Source of the DNA: DASVCN01 sp040905665
GTDB lineage: Bacteria > Deinococcota > Deinococci > Deinococcales > Trueperaceae
Direction of reading: 5' to 3'
NCBI GenBank assembly: GCA_040905665.1
Contig: JBBDRD010000041.1
Span: 1-64,000 of the forward strand
DNA length: 64,000 nucleotides
The notes below the pieces were generated by a model. It was given only the letters and a program-made list of their open reading frames with translations, was not told where the DNA came from and did no database searches. This document shows positions 24,870-34,266 of this stretch, one piece after another (position 1 is the first letter of the stretch; every line of letters begins with the position of its first letter). The translations under genes were made by a program, and so were the position numbers.

Positions 24870-26872
24870 CCCGTATCGAACGCCTCCTGGGCGCACCGGC
24901 AGGCGATGAGGTCGAACGCACTGTCGACCTCATCATCACCGACGACTGGACTACCCCGGCGCTCGAAGCGCCTCTGGCAGCACTGGGCACTACCCGAGCG
25001 GCCGCCCCGATCGTTCTGGTCCGCGACCACACCCAGTCGCTCGAAACGTACGAAGGAGAGGACCGCGAGCGCGTCGCACGGCTACGGGCCGTCGAGGATG
25101 AGTTCGTGCAGCGCTTCGGGGCAGAACGAATTGTCGGGCGCGGAATACAGCACCATGTGCTGCCCGCCTGCGGACGGCTTCGACCGGGCATGTTGCTTCT
25201 GGGCAACGACTCGCACGCACCAACGCTAGGTGCCTACGGAGTCGCAGCGTTCGCCGCCCAGCCCATGACAATAGCCGCGGCCATCCATACCGGCAGGCTG
25301 GTCATGCGGGTGCCGGAAACTCTGCAGATAAGGCTGGTCGGTCGCCTGGGCCCGGGAGTCAGCGCCCGCGACGCCGCCCTCACGCTGCTCGATCGTCTTC
25401 GCGATGGAGGAGCGGTGCCCCGGCTGGCTACTGGCAAGGCACTCGAGTTCAGTGGGCCCGGAGTGGCAACCCTGAGCATGGCCGAGCGGGCGGTACTCGC
25501 AAACGCCACGCCGGAAGCCGTGGCAGCTACCGCCATTTTTCCTGTTGACGACGTGACCTTGCGGTCGCTCGGGATCGATTCAGCGGCCGCCAGAGTGGCG
25601 GCCAAGAGAGAGGCCGTCGGCAGCGAGGCCGCCAAGAGAGAGGCTCTCGGCAGCGACGTCGACAGGACGGTCCACAGAGAACTGTGCGACGGGGTCTTTA
25701 GCGAGGGAGAGGGCGAGAGGGACGCGGAAACCGATGGCGAGAGCCAACAGCTGGTCCTCGACCTCGGCGCCGTAGTTCCCGCCGTTGCCCGCAGTGGCCA
25801 GCCAGCCGACGTTGTCCCCTTGGACGACTTCCCGGCGACTCGAGTCGACCGCGTGTTCGTAGGCACCTGCGCAGGCGGAACCTACGAGGAGATCAGGGCT
25901 TTCGCCGAGGCCCTGGGCGAGCGGACAGCGATCCCCGCTCTGGTAGCGCCCGCCTCCAGTGAGGTAGAAGCGCGCCTGCGTGAGGAGGGCACGCTCGAGA
26001 GGCTCACGGCCGCCGGCGTTACCCTGCTGCCTCCCGGCTGCGGACCCTGCTTCGGTTTCGGAGTGGGCCGACTGGCAGACGGGGAGATCGCGGTGGTCAC
26101 CGGCAACCGTAACAGCGTGGGGCGGATGGGCTCGCCGCACGCCAGCATCCACCTTGCAGGCGGAAGGACCGCGGGCGAGGCGGCGCGAACGGGGCGACTT
26201 GGTCGTGCCACCGGCCAGGGAGACGCCGACGAAGCAAGGAGCAGCTCTCCCGGCGACTTTGAAACAGCACGCCGAGAGGCACAGGCCAGGAGCAGCGGAA
26301 AGCCGCCGGAGGCGCCCACAGTCGTATGGCCACGGCGCGGAAACGTCGTCAGGCTTCGTGGCACCGTCTCCACCGACGACCTCACCCCATCGGCCGTACC
26401 CGGAGTTGGCGCCTCGAGCGACCGCGACCCACTGGTGCTGCGCCGCTTGCTTCTGCACTACCTCGATCCCACGGCCGCAACCCGCGACCTCTCCGGCACC
26501 GTCGTCGTAGCAGACGAAAACTTCGGCGTGGGCAGCAACCGCGCCTCGTCGGTGCGAGCGCTTCGCGACGCCGGGGTGAGAGCAGTGATCGCACGAAGCG
26601 TCGCACCGCTCTACGCGATGGGTGCACGTGACGAGGGATTCCTGGTGGTGACGTTGGACGACGACAATTTTTACGAGTTGGCGAATCCGGACGCCACCGT
26701 CGAAGTAGATCCGGGCAGCGGGCTCGTGCGGCTCGGTGAACACACCTTTCCTGTAGCGCCGGCCAGCGATTACGAACGGGCAGTGCGGGCGGCAGGCGGC
26801 GTGGTCGCCTACCTGAGCAGCGGCCACGATATTCACTCCGCAGAAGCGGTTACTTTAGGCAATATACTTTAG
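24866..26872 (+). CDS. Fused aconitase/isopropylmalate-dehydratase-type hydro-lyase (LeuC-LeuD fusion)
   Basis: 668 residues. The large-subunit part (1 to about 435) includes GMLLLGNDSHAPTLGAYGVAAFA and the three 4Fe-4S cysteine sites: FVGTCAGGTYEEIRAF, then PPGCGPCFGFGVGRLADGE, followed by VTGNRNSVGRMGSPHASIHLAGG. A basic linker leads to the swivel (small-subunit) domain: RGTVSTDDLTPSAV, VVADENFGVGSNRASSVRAL and VIARSVAPLYAMG. A tandem 10-residue repeat, AAKREAVGSE/AAKREALGSD, lies in an insert near residues 245-265. Fusion of LeuC and LeuD is uncommon, and the partner SHMT-like gene argues against leucine synthesis. It probably dehydrates or isomerises a hydroxy acid of unknown identity. 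Confidence 0.82.
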   Translation: MTRIERLLGAPAGDEVERTVDLIITDDWTTPALEAPLAALGTTRAAAPIVLVRDHTQSLETYEGEDRERVARLRAVEDEFVQRFGAERIVGRGIQHHVLPACGRLRPGMLLLGNDSHAPTLGAYGVAAFAAQPMTIAAAIHTGRLVMRVPETLQIRLVGRLGPGVSARDAALTLLDRLRDGGAVPRLATGKALEFSGPGVATLSMAERAVLANATPEAVAATAIFPVDDVTLRSLGIDSAAARVAAKREAVGSEAAKREALGSDVDRTVHRELCDGVFSEGEGERDAETDGESQQLVLDLGAVVPAVARSGQPADVVPLDDFPATRVDRVFVGTCAGGTYEEIRAFAEALGERTAIPALVAPASSEVEARLREEGTLERLTAAGVTLLPPGCGPCFGFGVGRLADGEIAVVTGNRNSVGRMGSPHASIHLAGGRTAGEAARTGRLGRATGQGDADEARSSSPGDFETARREAQARSSGKPPEAPTVVWPRRGNVVRLRGTVSTDDLTPSAVPGVGASSDRDPLVLRRLLLHYLDPTAATRDLSGTVVVADENFGVGSNRASSVRALRDAGVRAVIARSVAPLYAMGARDEGFLVVTLDDDNFYELANPDATVEVDPGSGLVRLGEHTFPVAPASDYERAVRAAGGVVAYLSSGHDIHSAEAVTLGNIL

Positions 26873-26945
26873 ATGTGCTCCAAAACGGGATAGACCCGGG
26901 TCCAAAGTCCCTTCTGCATAAGGCTGACGAAGGCGTCACGGTACT

Positions 26946-29228
26946 GTGAACAACCTGCCCGTTCAGACCACACCACTGATAGGACGCCGGAGCGACCTCA
27001 CGGTGCTCAAGCCGTTGCTCCTCAGGGCCGATCGACCCCTCCTTACTCTTACCGGCCCGGGCGGAATCGGGAAGACCCGTCTCGCATTGCGCCTGGCCGC
27101 GGAACTCGCGGACGACTTCTCGGACGGAGTGTTCCTGGTCGAGCTGGCCCCGCTACGCAGTCCCGCACTGGTAACGACGTCGATCGGCTACGCTCTGGGA
27201 GTCGGCGAAGGGCCCGACGAACCTCTCCTCGAGCGGCTAAAGGGCCACCTGCGCGCCAAGCAGCTACTGCTCCTCGTAGACAACTTCGAGCACGTCATGC
27301 CGGCAGCTGCCGCCGTATCCGAACTGCTGGCCGCCTGTCCACACCTCAAGGTACTGGTAACCAGTCGTGCACCGCTTCGGCTTACCGGTGAGCACGAATA
27401 TCCGGTAGCACCCCTTGGCCTGCCTCCCGTACAGGAGGAGCCGGCCGACCTGACGGCTCTCGCTGCTTACGAGGCGGTGAAGCTCTTCTGTGGACGAGCC
27501 CAGGCGGTAAGGCCCTCGTTCGAACTCAGCGACGAGAACGGTGGAACCGTTGCCGAAGTATGCAGAAAGCTCGACGGGCTGCCGCTGGCGATCGAGTTGG
27601 CCGCGGCCAGAAGCAAACTGTTCAACCCCCAGTCGCTTCTCGCACGCCTCGAGAAACGACTCGAGTTCCTCACCGGCGGAGCACGAGACCTTCCGAAACG
27701 TCAGCAGACCTTGCGGAACACCATCGACTGGAGCCACGAACTACTTAGCGCACCTCAGAAGCGGCTTTTCCGGCGGCTCGCGGTGTTTCACAGCGGTGCC
27801 CAGCTGGAGGCGGTGAACTCGGTATGTGGTGCACTGCACGACCAAATCTATTTGCTTGACGATCTGACACAGCTGGTCGATCAGAGCCTAGTGCGTCAGG
27901 TGGACGCTCCCGGAGCCGAGCCACGGTTAGACATGCTCGAGACGCTCCGCGAGTACGCCCTCGAGAAGCTTGCCGACAGTGGCGAGCACGAAGCCTTGAG
28001 AGCTGGGCATGCCCGCTATTTCCTCGAGTTCGCGGAGAAGCCGGAAGCCGGCGAGCGGCCCCGTGGACGGCTCGAACGGCTCCAAGCGGAGCACAACAAC
28101 CTACTAACGGCCCTCCGTTGGGCCATCGACGCTAAGGATGCACAGTCCTCCCTCCGCTTGGCGAGCGCGCTGGGAGGGCTGTGGGAGAACAACGCTTACC
28201 TGAGCGAGGGCCGAAGGTGGCTGGACGAGGTTCTGGCACTTCAACCGGAAGCGCCAAATGCTTCTTCCTTGAGGGCCGGTGTTTGTCATAACGCCGCACT
28301 GCTTGCGACGCGCCAATCGGACTGGCAGAGCGCTGGAACCTTCGCGGAGGAGAGCGTAGGGCTCTACCGAAGGGTATCCGACGAGCAAGGAGAGGCGCAC
28401 GCGCTGCTCACGCTTGCCCTCGTCGCAACTATGCAGAACGATCTCGCCATGTCGGTGGCGTTGCACCGTCGACTTCTGCCAATGTTCGAGCGTCTGGGCG
28501 ATCTCGTCGGACTTGCCCGGGCGGCACACAATTACGGTCTGGCGCACCGCTTCGAGAATCCTGCCGAGGCGTTGGCGCTTGGCGAGAGGAGCCTGGCGCT
28601 GTACCAGCAGGCGAAATCTGCCAGAGGGGCAGCGCAAGCGCGGAATCTCATCGGCTGGGCCTATCTCAATCTGGGTGAGGCAGGCAGGGCACGTTCCAGC
28701 TTCGAAGAGAGCCTGAAGGAGTCGTGGCGGCTGCAGGCGAAATGGGTGGCGGCCTACGTCCTGCAGGGACTGAGTGACGCACTAAGAGTACAGGGACGGA
28801 TCGTACAGGCAACGAAGCTATGCTCGCTGTCGGAAGCGCTACTCCACGAAGTCGAGGTACCTCTGAGGCAGGTGCGGCTCGAGGAGCACTATCGTCAACT
28901 ATTCCGGCAACTCGAGCAAGCTCTCGGTGAGGAGACGTTCCGCAAAGTATGGGACGAGGGGCAAAGGATCACAGTGGAAGAGGCGATCGCCGAACTCGAG
29001 CATGATGCCGTGGCAGAGGTGCGTGCAGCTGCACCCGAGAGACTCACTCCGCGTGAGTCGGAAGTGCTCGAGCTCGTGGCGCAGGGGCTGTCGGACCGGC
29101 AGATCGCAAAGCGGCTGGATATCAGCCCCTCGACGGTGAGCAAGCACGTAGCCAACATGCTGGGCAAGACCGGCTTGCGAAATCGGGTGGAACTAACGCG
29201 TTTGGCGCTTCAGTTCGAGGGCGACTAG
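26946..29228 (+). CDS. LuxR-family ATPase regulator (NB-ARC/TPR/HTH)
   Basis: 760 residues. An N-terminal STAND ATPase has Walker A GPGGIGKTRLAL, Walker B LLLLVDNFEH and sensor VLVTSRAPLRLTGEHEYPV, with CRKLDGLPLAIELAAARS. A winged linker (LDMLETLREYALEKLADSGE) and TPR-like helical repeats (about residues 370-650) follow. The C-terminal LuxR HTH is LTPRESEVLELVAQGLSDRQIAKRLDISPSTVSKHV. Such proteins activate transcription when a ligand triggers ATP-dependent assembly. It is followed by a secreted cupin gene, an arrangement repeated at 47-51 kb with a SARP regulator. The ligand is unknown. Confidence 0.9.
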   Translation: MNNLPVQTTPLIGRRSDLTVLKPLLLRADRPLLTLTGPGGIGKTRLALRLAAELADDFSDGVFLVELAPLRSPALVTTSIGYALGVGEGPDEPLLERLKGHLRAKQLLLLVDNFEHVMPAAAAVSELLAACPHLKVLVTSRAPLRLTGEHEYPVAPLGLPPVQEEPADLTALAAYEAVKLFCGRAQAVRPSFELSDENGGTVAEVCRKLDGLPLAIELAAARSKLFNPQSLLARLEKRLEFLTGGARDLPKRQQTLRNTIDWSHELLSAPQKRLFRRLAVFHSGAQLEAVNSVCGALHDQIYLLDDLTQLVDQSLVRQVDAPGAEPRLDMLETLREYALEKLADSGEHEALRAGHARYFLEFAEKPEAGERPRGRLERLQAEHNNLLTALRWAIDAKDAQSSLRLASALGGLWENNAYLSEGRRWLDEVLALQPEAPNASSLRAGVCHNAALLATRQSDWQSAGTFAEESVGLYRRVSDEQGEAHALLTLALVATMQNDLAMSVALHRRLLPMFERLGDLVGLARAAHNYGLAHRFENPAEALALGERSLALYQQAKSARGAAQARNLIGWAYLNLGEAGRARSSFEESLKESWRLQAKWVAAYVLQGLSDALRVQGRIVQATKLCSLSEALLHEVEVPLRQVRLEEHYRQLFRQLEQALGEETFRKVWDEGQRITVEEAIAELEHDAVAEVRAAAPERLTPRESEVLELVAQGLSDRQIAKRLDISPSTVSKHVANMLGKTGLRNRVELTRLALQFEGD

Positions 29229-29392
29229 ATTCTGCCGTGGCCCCGGTAACTCGGACTACTCAATTTTAAGTACTCGCCTCCGGAAGGCGGCCAAGCGGCC
29301 TACCTAGGACTGGCGATGCGCGACGGAGGGCGCTCCCACAAGAATGGCGTAACGGGCATAAAGCCCAGTTTCTGAGGGGAAGGGAAGCGATA

Positions 29393-29800
29393 ATGAGAAT
29401 CTGGAACAAGCTCAGAAGTGCCGTAGTACTCCTTGCCGCCGCGTTGCTAACGCTAGTGCTGGCTCAGAGTGTGCTGCGACCCGCCACGATCCAAAACGTG
29501 CGCTACGAAAGCATCACGATGGACGGGCCTTTCGAGGTCGTCCAGCAAGTACTGGAGCTCGCCCCCGGCGCCGAGAGTCCGGTCCACATGCACGGAGGGC
29601 CCGAACTGATACTAGTGATCGAGGGGGAGGTCGTGTTCCTTCTCGAGGAGGGCGGCGAAACGACGACCGTTCGCGCCGGAGAGATCTACATGATCCCGGC
29701 CGAAACTTTCCTGCAGGTGAGCAACGAGAGCGACAGCGATGCCAGTTTCGTGGTGACGTTCCTGCTGCCGGAAGGCGCAACCCTCACAACGCCTCGCTAG
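29393..29800 (+). CDS. Exported cupin-domain protein
   Basis: 135 residues. An N-terminal signal peptide (SAVVLLAAALLTLVLAQS) is followed by one cupin_2 beta-barrel: motif 1 PGAESPVHMHGGPELILVIEGEV, inter-motif VFLLEEGGETTTVRAGEIYMIPAET, and motif 2 FLQVSNESDSDASF. Metal-ligand histidines (HMHGG) and the glutamate equivalent are only partly canonical. A similar protein is encoded at 50794-51219. Both follow a large ATPase regulator, so a shared sensing or ligand-binding role outside the cytoplasm is conceivable. GGGAAGG precedes the start. Confidence 0.82.
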   Translation: MRIWNKLRSAVVLLAAALLTLVLAQSVLRPATIQNVRYESITMDGPFEVVQQVLELAPGAESPVHMHGGPELILVIEGEVVFLLEEGGETTTVRAGEIYMIPAETFLQVSNESDSDASFVVTFLLPEGATLTTPR

Positions 29801-29827
29801 GACCATCGAACGCGGAAAATGGCTGGC

Positions 29828-29862
29828 CGGCTGCCGCCGTCCAATTGGGAGGGCGGCAGCCG
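29828..29862 (+). terminator. Strong hairpin downstream of the cupin gene
   Basis: GGCTGCCGCC and GGCGGCAGCC pair perfectly (10 bp, 11 with the flanking C-G) around a 13-base loop. No U-tract follows, but its position just after the cupin stop fits a transcript end. Confidence 0.55.
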
Positions 29863-29921
29863 TGGCTGCATGCGCCGTGTCCTCATCAGGCTGGTAAGTA
29901 CGACCGCTTAGCCTGATTATC

Positions 29922-31751
29922 ATGGGCCGCATGGCAACTACTACCCTTCCCACCCGCGACCAACTCGACCCGGCCTACACCTGGAACCTTGAGAGCCTCT
30001 ACGCCGACGAGCAGGGTTACCTAAAGGACTTCGCTGTCGCCGAGCAGGACATCGAAAAACTGAGGAGCTTCCATGGTCGGCTGGGTGAGAGCGCCGGTAC
30101 GCTGGCAGACTTCATGGAGGAGTACTGGCGACTAGTGGCCCAGATGCAGAAGCTGGGTCTCTACGCCAACTTGCCTATTTCTGTCGATCAGGGCAACCAG
30201 GAGGGGCGCAAGCGCGCCGGCCACTTCCAGGGCTTGGCGGTACGTTGGAGCACAGCGGTCGCTTTCCTCCAGCCCGAGCTCCTGTCGATCGGTCACGAGA
30301 AGCTGGGGCAGTTCGTGAAGCAGGAGCGGCGGCTCGCGCACCTCACACGCTACTTCGAGAAGCTCGAGGCGAACCGTTCCCACGTGCGCTCTCAGGAGGT
30401 CGAGGACATCCTGGGCCGCCTGGGCGATCCTCTCGGAGCGATCGAGCGCGCCTACAACAGCCTTGCCAACGGTGAGGTGCAGTTCGAGCCCGTGCGTACC
30501 GCTGCCGCCACGGGCAACGGCCAGGAGTTCGAGGTGGGCCGCAGCAGCTACGGACAGCTGCGCATGTCGACCGACCGAGAGATCCGCCGCAAGGCGTACA
30601 TCTCCTACAGCGACGGCTTCCTGAACTACCGCAACACCTTGACCGATCTCTATTTGGGCCGCGTCAAGCAGAGCGTGTTCTCATCAAGAGTCTGCGGCTA
30701 TGAGAACACGGTCGCGGAGCAGCTCGAGCCGCGAGAAGTCCCGCGCGCGGTGCTGGACTCGGTAGTCGAGACCTTCCGAAAGAACATCGGCGTATGGCAC
30801 CGCTACTGGGCGGCGCGCCGCAAGATTCTGAGCGTGGAGCGGCACGCCGAGTGGGACATTTTCGCACCACTCTCGCCCGAACCGCCGGTCGTTCCCTACG
30901 GTCAAGCAGTCGACTGGATAATCGAAGGGATGGCGCCGTTGGGTGAGGAGTACGTCGCGCCCATGCGTCGCGGCCTGCTCGAGGAACGTTGGACCGACGT
31001 CTATCCCAACCGAGGGAAGCGCGACGGAGCTTTCGCCGCCCGCGCCTACGAGTCGCAGCCGTTCATCATGATGAGCTACCACGATGACCTCGAGAGCCTT
31101 TCCACACTGGCTCATGAACTGGGACACGCGGTACACGGAGTGCTCCTCAACGAGGCTCAGCCTCTCCCCTACGCCAACTACTCGATGATGATGGCCGAGA
31201 CAGCTTCCAACTTCAATCAGGCTCTGGTGCGGGGTCACCTGCTCGAAACACTCACCGACGACAACGCCCGCTTGGCGGTACTCGATGAGGCGTTCTACAA
31301 CTACCACCGCTACTTCTTCATCATGCCCACATTGGTGCGCTTCGAGCTCGAGGTACACGCTGCGGTCGAGCGCGGCGATGGGCTAACGGCCGACCGGCTG
31401 AACGAGATCATGCGCGGACTCTTCCAGGAGGGCTACGGCGATGAGATCGACACGGACGAGCGCACCGGCATCACCTGGTCGCAATTCGGCCATCTCTACG
31501 TGCCCTTCTATACCTTCCAGTACGCCGCCGGCATCGCGGCCGCGGCCGCGCTCGCGGAGGACGTAAGGTCGGGCCAGCCGGGCGCGGTCGAGCGTTATCT
31601 CACCTTCCTGCGGGCAGGAAGCTCGGTTCCCCCGGTCGATGCGCTTCGTGCTGCCGGGGTGGATATGACTACCGCCGCCCCGATCGAGCGGGCTTTCGGC
31701 CAACTGGAAGGGTATGTGGCGCAGCTTGAGGAGATGGCGGCGGGGCGGTAG
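29922..31751 (+). CDS. pepF: Oligoendopeptidase F (M3 metallopeptidase)
   Basis: 609 residues, a cytoplasmic zinc peptidase that cuts short peptides. The catalytic zinc motif is His398-Glu399-Leu-Gly-His402 in LAHELGHAVHG, with the third ligand Glu in MMMAETASNFNQAL. QPFIMMSYHDDLESLSTLAHE and YQFQYAAGIA-like C-terminal segments (FYTFQYAAGIAAAAAL) match PepF. Its length fits the family. The start has no Shine-Dalgarno, but TAGCCT lies seven bases before the ATG, suggesting a leaderless transcript. Confidence 0.93.
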   Translation: MGRMATTTLPTRDQLDPAYTWNLESLYADEQGYLKDFAVAEQDIEKLRSFHGRLGESAGTLADFMEEYWRLVAQMQKLGLYANLPISVDQGNQEGRKRAGHFQGLAVRWSTAVAFLQPELLSIGHEKLGQFVKQERRLAHLTRYFEKLEANRSHVRSQEVEDILGRLGDPLGAIERAYNSLANGEVQFEPVRTAAATGNGQEFEVGRSSYGQLRMSTDREIRRKAYISYSDGFLNYRNTLTDLYLGRVKQSVFSSRVCGYENTVAEQLEPREVPRAVLDSVVETFRKNIGVWHRYWAARRKILSVERHAEWDIFAPLSPEPPVVPYGQAVDWIIEGMAPLGEEYVAPMRRGLLEERWTDVYPNRGKRDGAFAARAYESQPFIMMSYHDDLESLSTLAHELGHAVHGVLLNEAQPLPYANYSMMMAETASNFNQALVRGHLLETLTDDNARLAVLDEAFYNYHRYFFIMPTLVRFELEVHAAVERGDGLTADRLNEIMRGLFQEGYGDEIDTDERTGITWSQFGHLYVPFYTFQYAAGIAAAAALAEDVRSGQPGAVERYLTFLRAGSSVPPVDALRAAGVDMTTAAPIERAFGQLEGYVAQLEEMAAGR

Positions 31752-31856
31752 GTCGGCAAGCAGGCGTTCCCGCTCCGGCAGGTAGGGCTAGAGGCGCCAC
31801 GGAGCAATTGACCCGACCCGCCACGCGCACGCGTGCAGTACCATTGCCGCGGAACG

Positions 31857-33893
31857 ATGCCAGCTCGCCGATTCGAACGCCGCCGCCGTCTCCTCAGTGA
31901 ACGAGTGCTGCGGCGGCTCAACCTCCGCGAGTCGCGCGAGACGACCTCCCTCATCGCCTCGGCGATCGTCATTGGGTTGCTTGCCGGCTTGGCGGCAGTC
32001 GGCTTCGACTTCATCGTTCACTTCATGGAGCGGTGGATTCGTGACTTCGAGGCGGCCGGCGGAACCCTGATCGGCAGTCTGACGGCGCTCCTGATCCCTG
32101 CCCTGGGCGCGCTGGCGGTAACCCCGATTCTCCTCTACTGGTCGCCCGACGTCCGTGGCTCGGGAATCCCTCACGTGATGTTCGCCGTCTCCAACCTGGG
32201 CGGACGACTTGCCAAGCGGATCGTCCTCTGGCGCCCGATTGCCACCGCCATCGCCATAGGCACCGGCGCTCCGCTCGGTACTGAGGGTCCCGTCGTCCAG
32301 CTCACCGCCGCTATCGCCTCGCTGGCGGGCGGGGCGATGCGGCTGAGTGAGGAGCGCCGCCGCAACCTGATCGCGGTCGCGGCGGCGGCCGGAATAGCGG
32401 CGACGTTCAATGCCCCCATCGCAGGCATGCTGTTCGCCCTGGAAGTGATCCTGGGTCAGTTCGGCAGCCGCTACGTCGCCTCGGTGGTCATCGGTTCGGT
32501 GACTGCCTCGGTAGTGTCGCGCGGCTTCCTCGGCCCCGACCCTGCCTTCGCTGTCCCCGACTATGCCCTCACCAGCCCTCTCGAGCTGCCGTTCTACTTC
32601 GTGCTCTCGATACTGGCCGCGTTCGTGGGTGTGGGTGTGGTCCGCCTGGTGGTAAACGCCGACGATCTGCTCAACTACCTGCGTGTTCGACCCTGGCTGC
32701 GTCCCGTTTTGGGCGGCTTGGCAGTAGGCGCGATCGGCCTGGTCATGCCCTCGGTGCTGGGCCGCGGTTTCGAAGTGACCGGCTCGATTCTTCAAGGTGA
32801 GATGGTCGCCACCCTCGCTCTCGTTACGCTGGCGTTCGCCAAGGCGCTCGCGATGAGCATCTCGCTCGCCGCTTGGCATCCCGGTGGGGTCCTCTCACCC
32901 CTGCTGCTCATCGGCGCCGCGGTAGGCGCGGCCTTTGGTCAGGTAAGCTCGGGGCTCTTCCCCGAGATGTCACTTCAACCCGGAGCCTTCGCCCTCGTGA
33001 GCATGGCCGCGGTGTTCTCGGGCGCCGCCCGTGCGCCGATGAGCACCATCATCCTGGCGTTCGAGATGTCTGGTGACTACCAGCTCATCCTGCCACTGCT
33101 GCTGGCGACGGTGGTGTCGGTGTTGGTCTCCGAGATCATGCAGCCCGAGTCGGTCTACCACGTGTTGCTTGCACGCCGGGGGTTAAGCCTGCTCCGTCAC
33201 CGCGCCTCGGACCTGCTGCAAACCGTGAACGTGCGCGAGGTCATGGAAGGCCTAACGCCAACCCTCCGTGCCGACGACACCTTGCGCACCGCGGCCGAGG
33301 AGATGGCGACCGGTTACCAACAGGCGTTCGTGCTCGTGGAGCCGCACGACCAGCGGAAAGTGGCCGGAATCCTCACCCTTGGCGACATCGAACGCGCCCG
33401 ACGTGCCGGACTATCGCAAAGCACGCTAGTGGGAGAGGCGGGCACAAGAGTCGTCCAGGTAGTGGTTCCAGAGGATCCTATCAGCGACGCGCTCGAGAGT
33501 ATGGCCGAGCACGGCATCAGCCGTCTGCCGGTGGTCGATTCTCGCCAGCAGATGAACCTGCTGGGACTGGTGCGGCAGGCGGACGTCGCGCGTGCCTACT
33601 ACCGGGCAGTTCAGCGGGAGCGCGCGCTCGAGCAGGCAGGAGAGCGCAGGCGGCTACGCGACCTCACCGGACAGGAGATCGTGGAGCTGACGGTCACGCG
33701 GGACAGCCGACTGGCCGGGAAGACGTTGCGCGAGGCGGCGTTGCCCAACTGGAGTGTAGTTGTGGCGATAAGACGGCGCGGAAGAACCCTCTTCCCTCAT
33801 GGCGACGCGCGGCTCGAGCCTGGAGACACGGTGGTGGCTAACGTGGCGCCGGGACGTGCCGACGAGTTCCGGCGCCGGTTTCAAGGGGCATGA
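31857..33893 (+). CDS. ClC-type chloride channel/antiporter with CBS and TrkA-C domains
   Basis: 678 residues from ATG 31857. The ClC core (about 35-430) has filter motifs GSGIPHV, GTGAPLGTEGPVVQLTAAI (Thr-Glu in place of the usual Arg-Glu; the gating glutamate is present) and GIAATFNAPIAGMLFALE, then GGVLSPLLLIGAAVGAAFG. Two CBS domains follow (NVREVMEGLTPTLRADDTL and VVPEDPISDALESMAEHGISRLPVVD). A TrkA-C/RCK-type module closes the protein (VTRDSRLAGKTLREAALPNWSVVVAIRRRG). This indicates nucleotide-regulated anion transport. The TrkA-C addition is less common in bacterial ClC proteins. Confidence 0.92.
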   Translation: MPARRFERRRRLLSERVLRRLNLRESRETTSLIASAIVIGLLAGLAAVGFDFIVHFMERWIRDFEAAGGTLIGSLTALLIPALGALAVTPILLYWSPDVRGSGIPHVMFAVSNLGGRLAKRIVLWRPIATAIAIGTGAPLGTEGPVVQLTAAIASLAGGAMRLSEERRRNLIAVAAAAGIAATFNAPIAGMLFALEVILGQFGSRYVASVVIGSVTASVVSRGFLGPDPAFAVPDYALTSPLELPFYFVLSILAAFVGVGVVRLVVNADDLLNYLRVRPWLRPVLGGLAVGAIGLVMPSVLGRGFEVTGSILQGEMVATLALVTLAFAKALAMSISLAAWHPGGVLSPLLLIGAAVGAAFGQVSSGLFPEMSLQPGAFALVSMAAVFSGAARAPMSTIILAFEMSGDYQLILPLLLATVVSVLVSEIMQPESVYHVLLARRGLSLLRHRASDLLQTVNVREVMEGLTPTLRADDTLRTAAEEMATGYQQAFVLVEPHDQRKVAGILTLGDIERARRAGLSQSTLVGEAGTRVVQVVVPEDPISDALESMAEHGISRLPVVDSRQQMNLLGLVRQADVARAYYRAVQRERALEQAGERRRLRDLTGQEIVELTVTRDSRLAGKTLREAALPNWSVVVAIRRRGRTLFPHGDARLEPGDTVVANVAPGRADEFRRRFQGA

Positions 33894-33992
33894 TTCCCGA
33901 ACGTAGGCACGGAAGTAGTACGCCGCCCACGCCAGGGCGGATAATCGGCGGGCCAAGGGCCGGCAGTGATTACGCCGCAGTAGGGAGAGATC

Positions 33993-34232
33993 GTGAAAGT
34001 TCCACAGCCACTAAAGGACAGTTACATCGCCGCGAGGCAGCAAGACTCCGCGCGGCAACAAGACGAGGAAAGCCAACCTCCACCTAGGCGAACACCGGGT
34101 CAAGCTGAAGGCGAGGACGATGAAGCCCGGCGGAAGCGCCCGAATCCGGACCCAATTCATCGCCCGCGACCGAATCAGGCGGAGGGTGAGGACGAAGAGG
34201 ACGAGGCGGACCAAGTGCCACACGAGGATTGA
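33993..34232 (+). CDS. Small disordered charged protein
   Basis: 79 residues from GTG 33993 with GGGAGAG upstream. It is almost entirely Gln, Glu, Asp, Arg and Pro, and contains two copies of a QAEGEDxE motif (GQAEGEDDEARRKR and NQAEGEDEEDEAD). It has no hydrophobic core and no known domain. It is probably real given the ribosome-binding site and an intergenic slot large enough, but the function is unknown. Confidence 0.5.
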   Translation: MKVPQPLKDSYIAARQQDSARQQDEESQPPPRRTPGQAEGEDDEARRKRPNPDPIHRPRPNQAEGEDEEDEADQVPHED

Positions 34233-34266
34233 AGCAGGAATGCGGACTTCCTCAGTGAGCCGATTC

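Noticed and set aside
25580..26836. A 418-codon minus-strand open frame
   Set aside because: It is antisense to the fused hydro-lyase, which carries clear cysteine-cluster motifs.
31788..32879. A 363-codon minus-strand open frame
   Set aside because: It is antisense to the ClC channel; the residue composition (His/Gly/Arg/Asp-rich) is typical of a GC-driven shadow.
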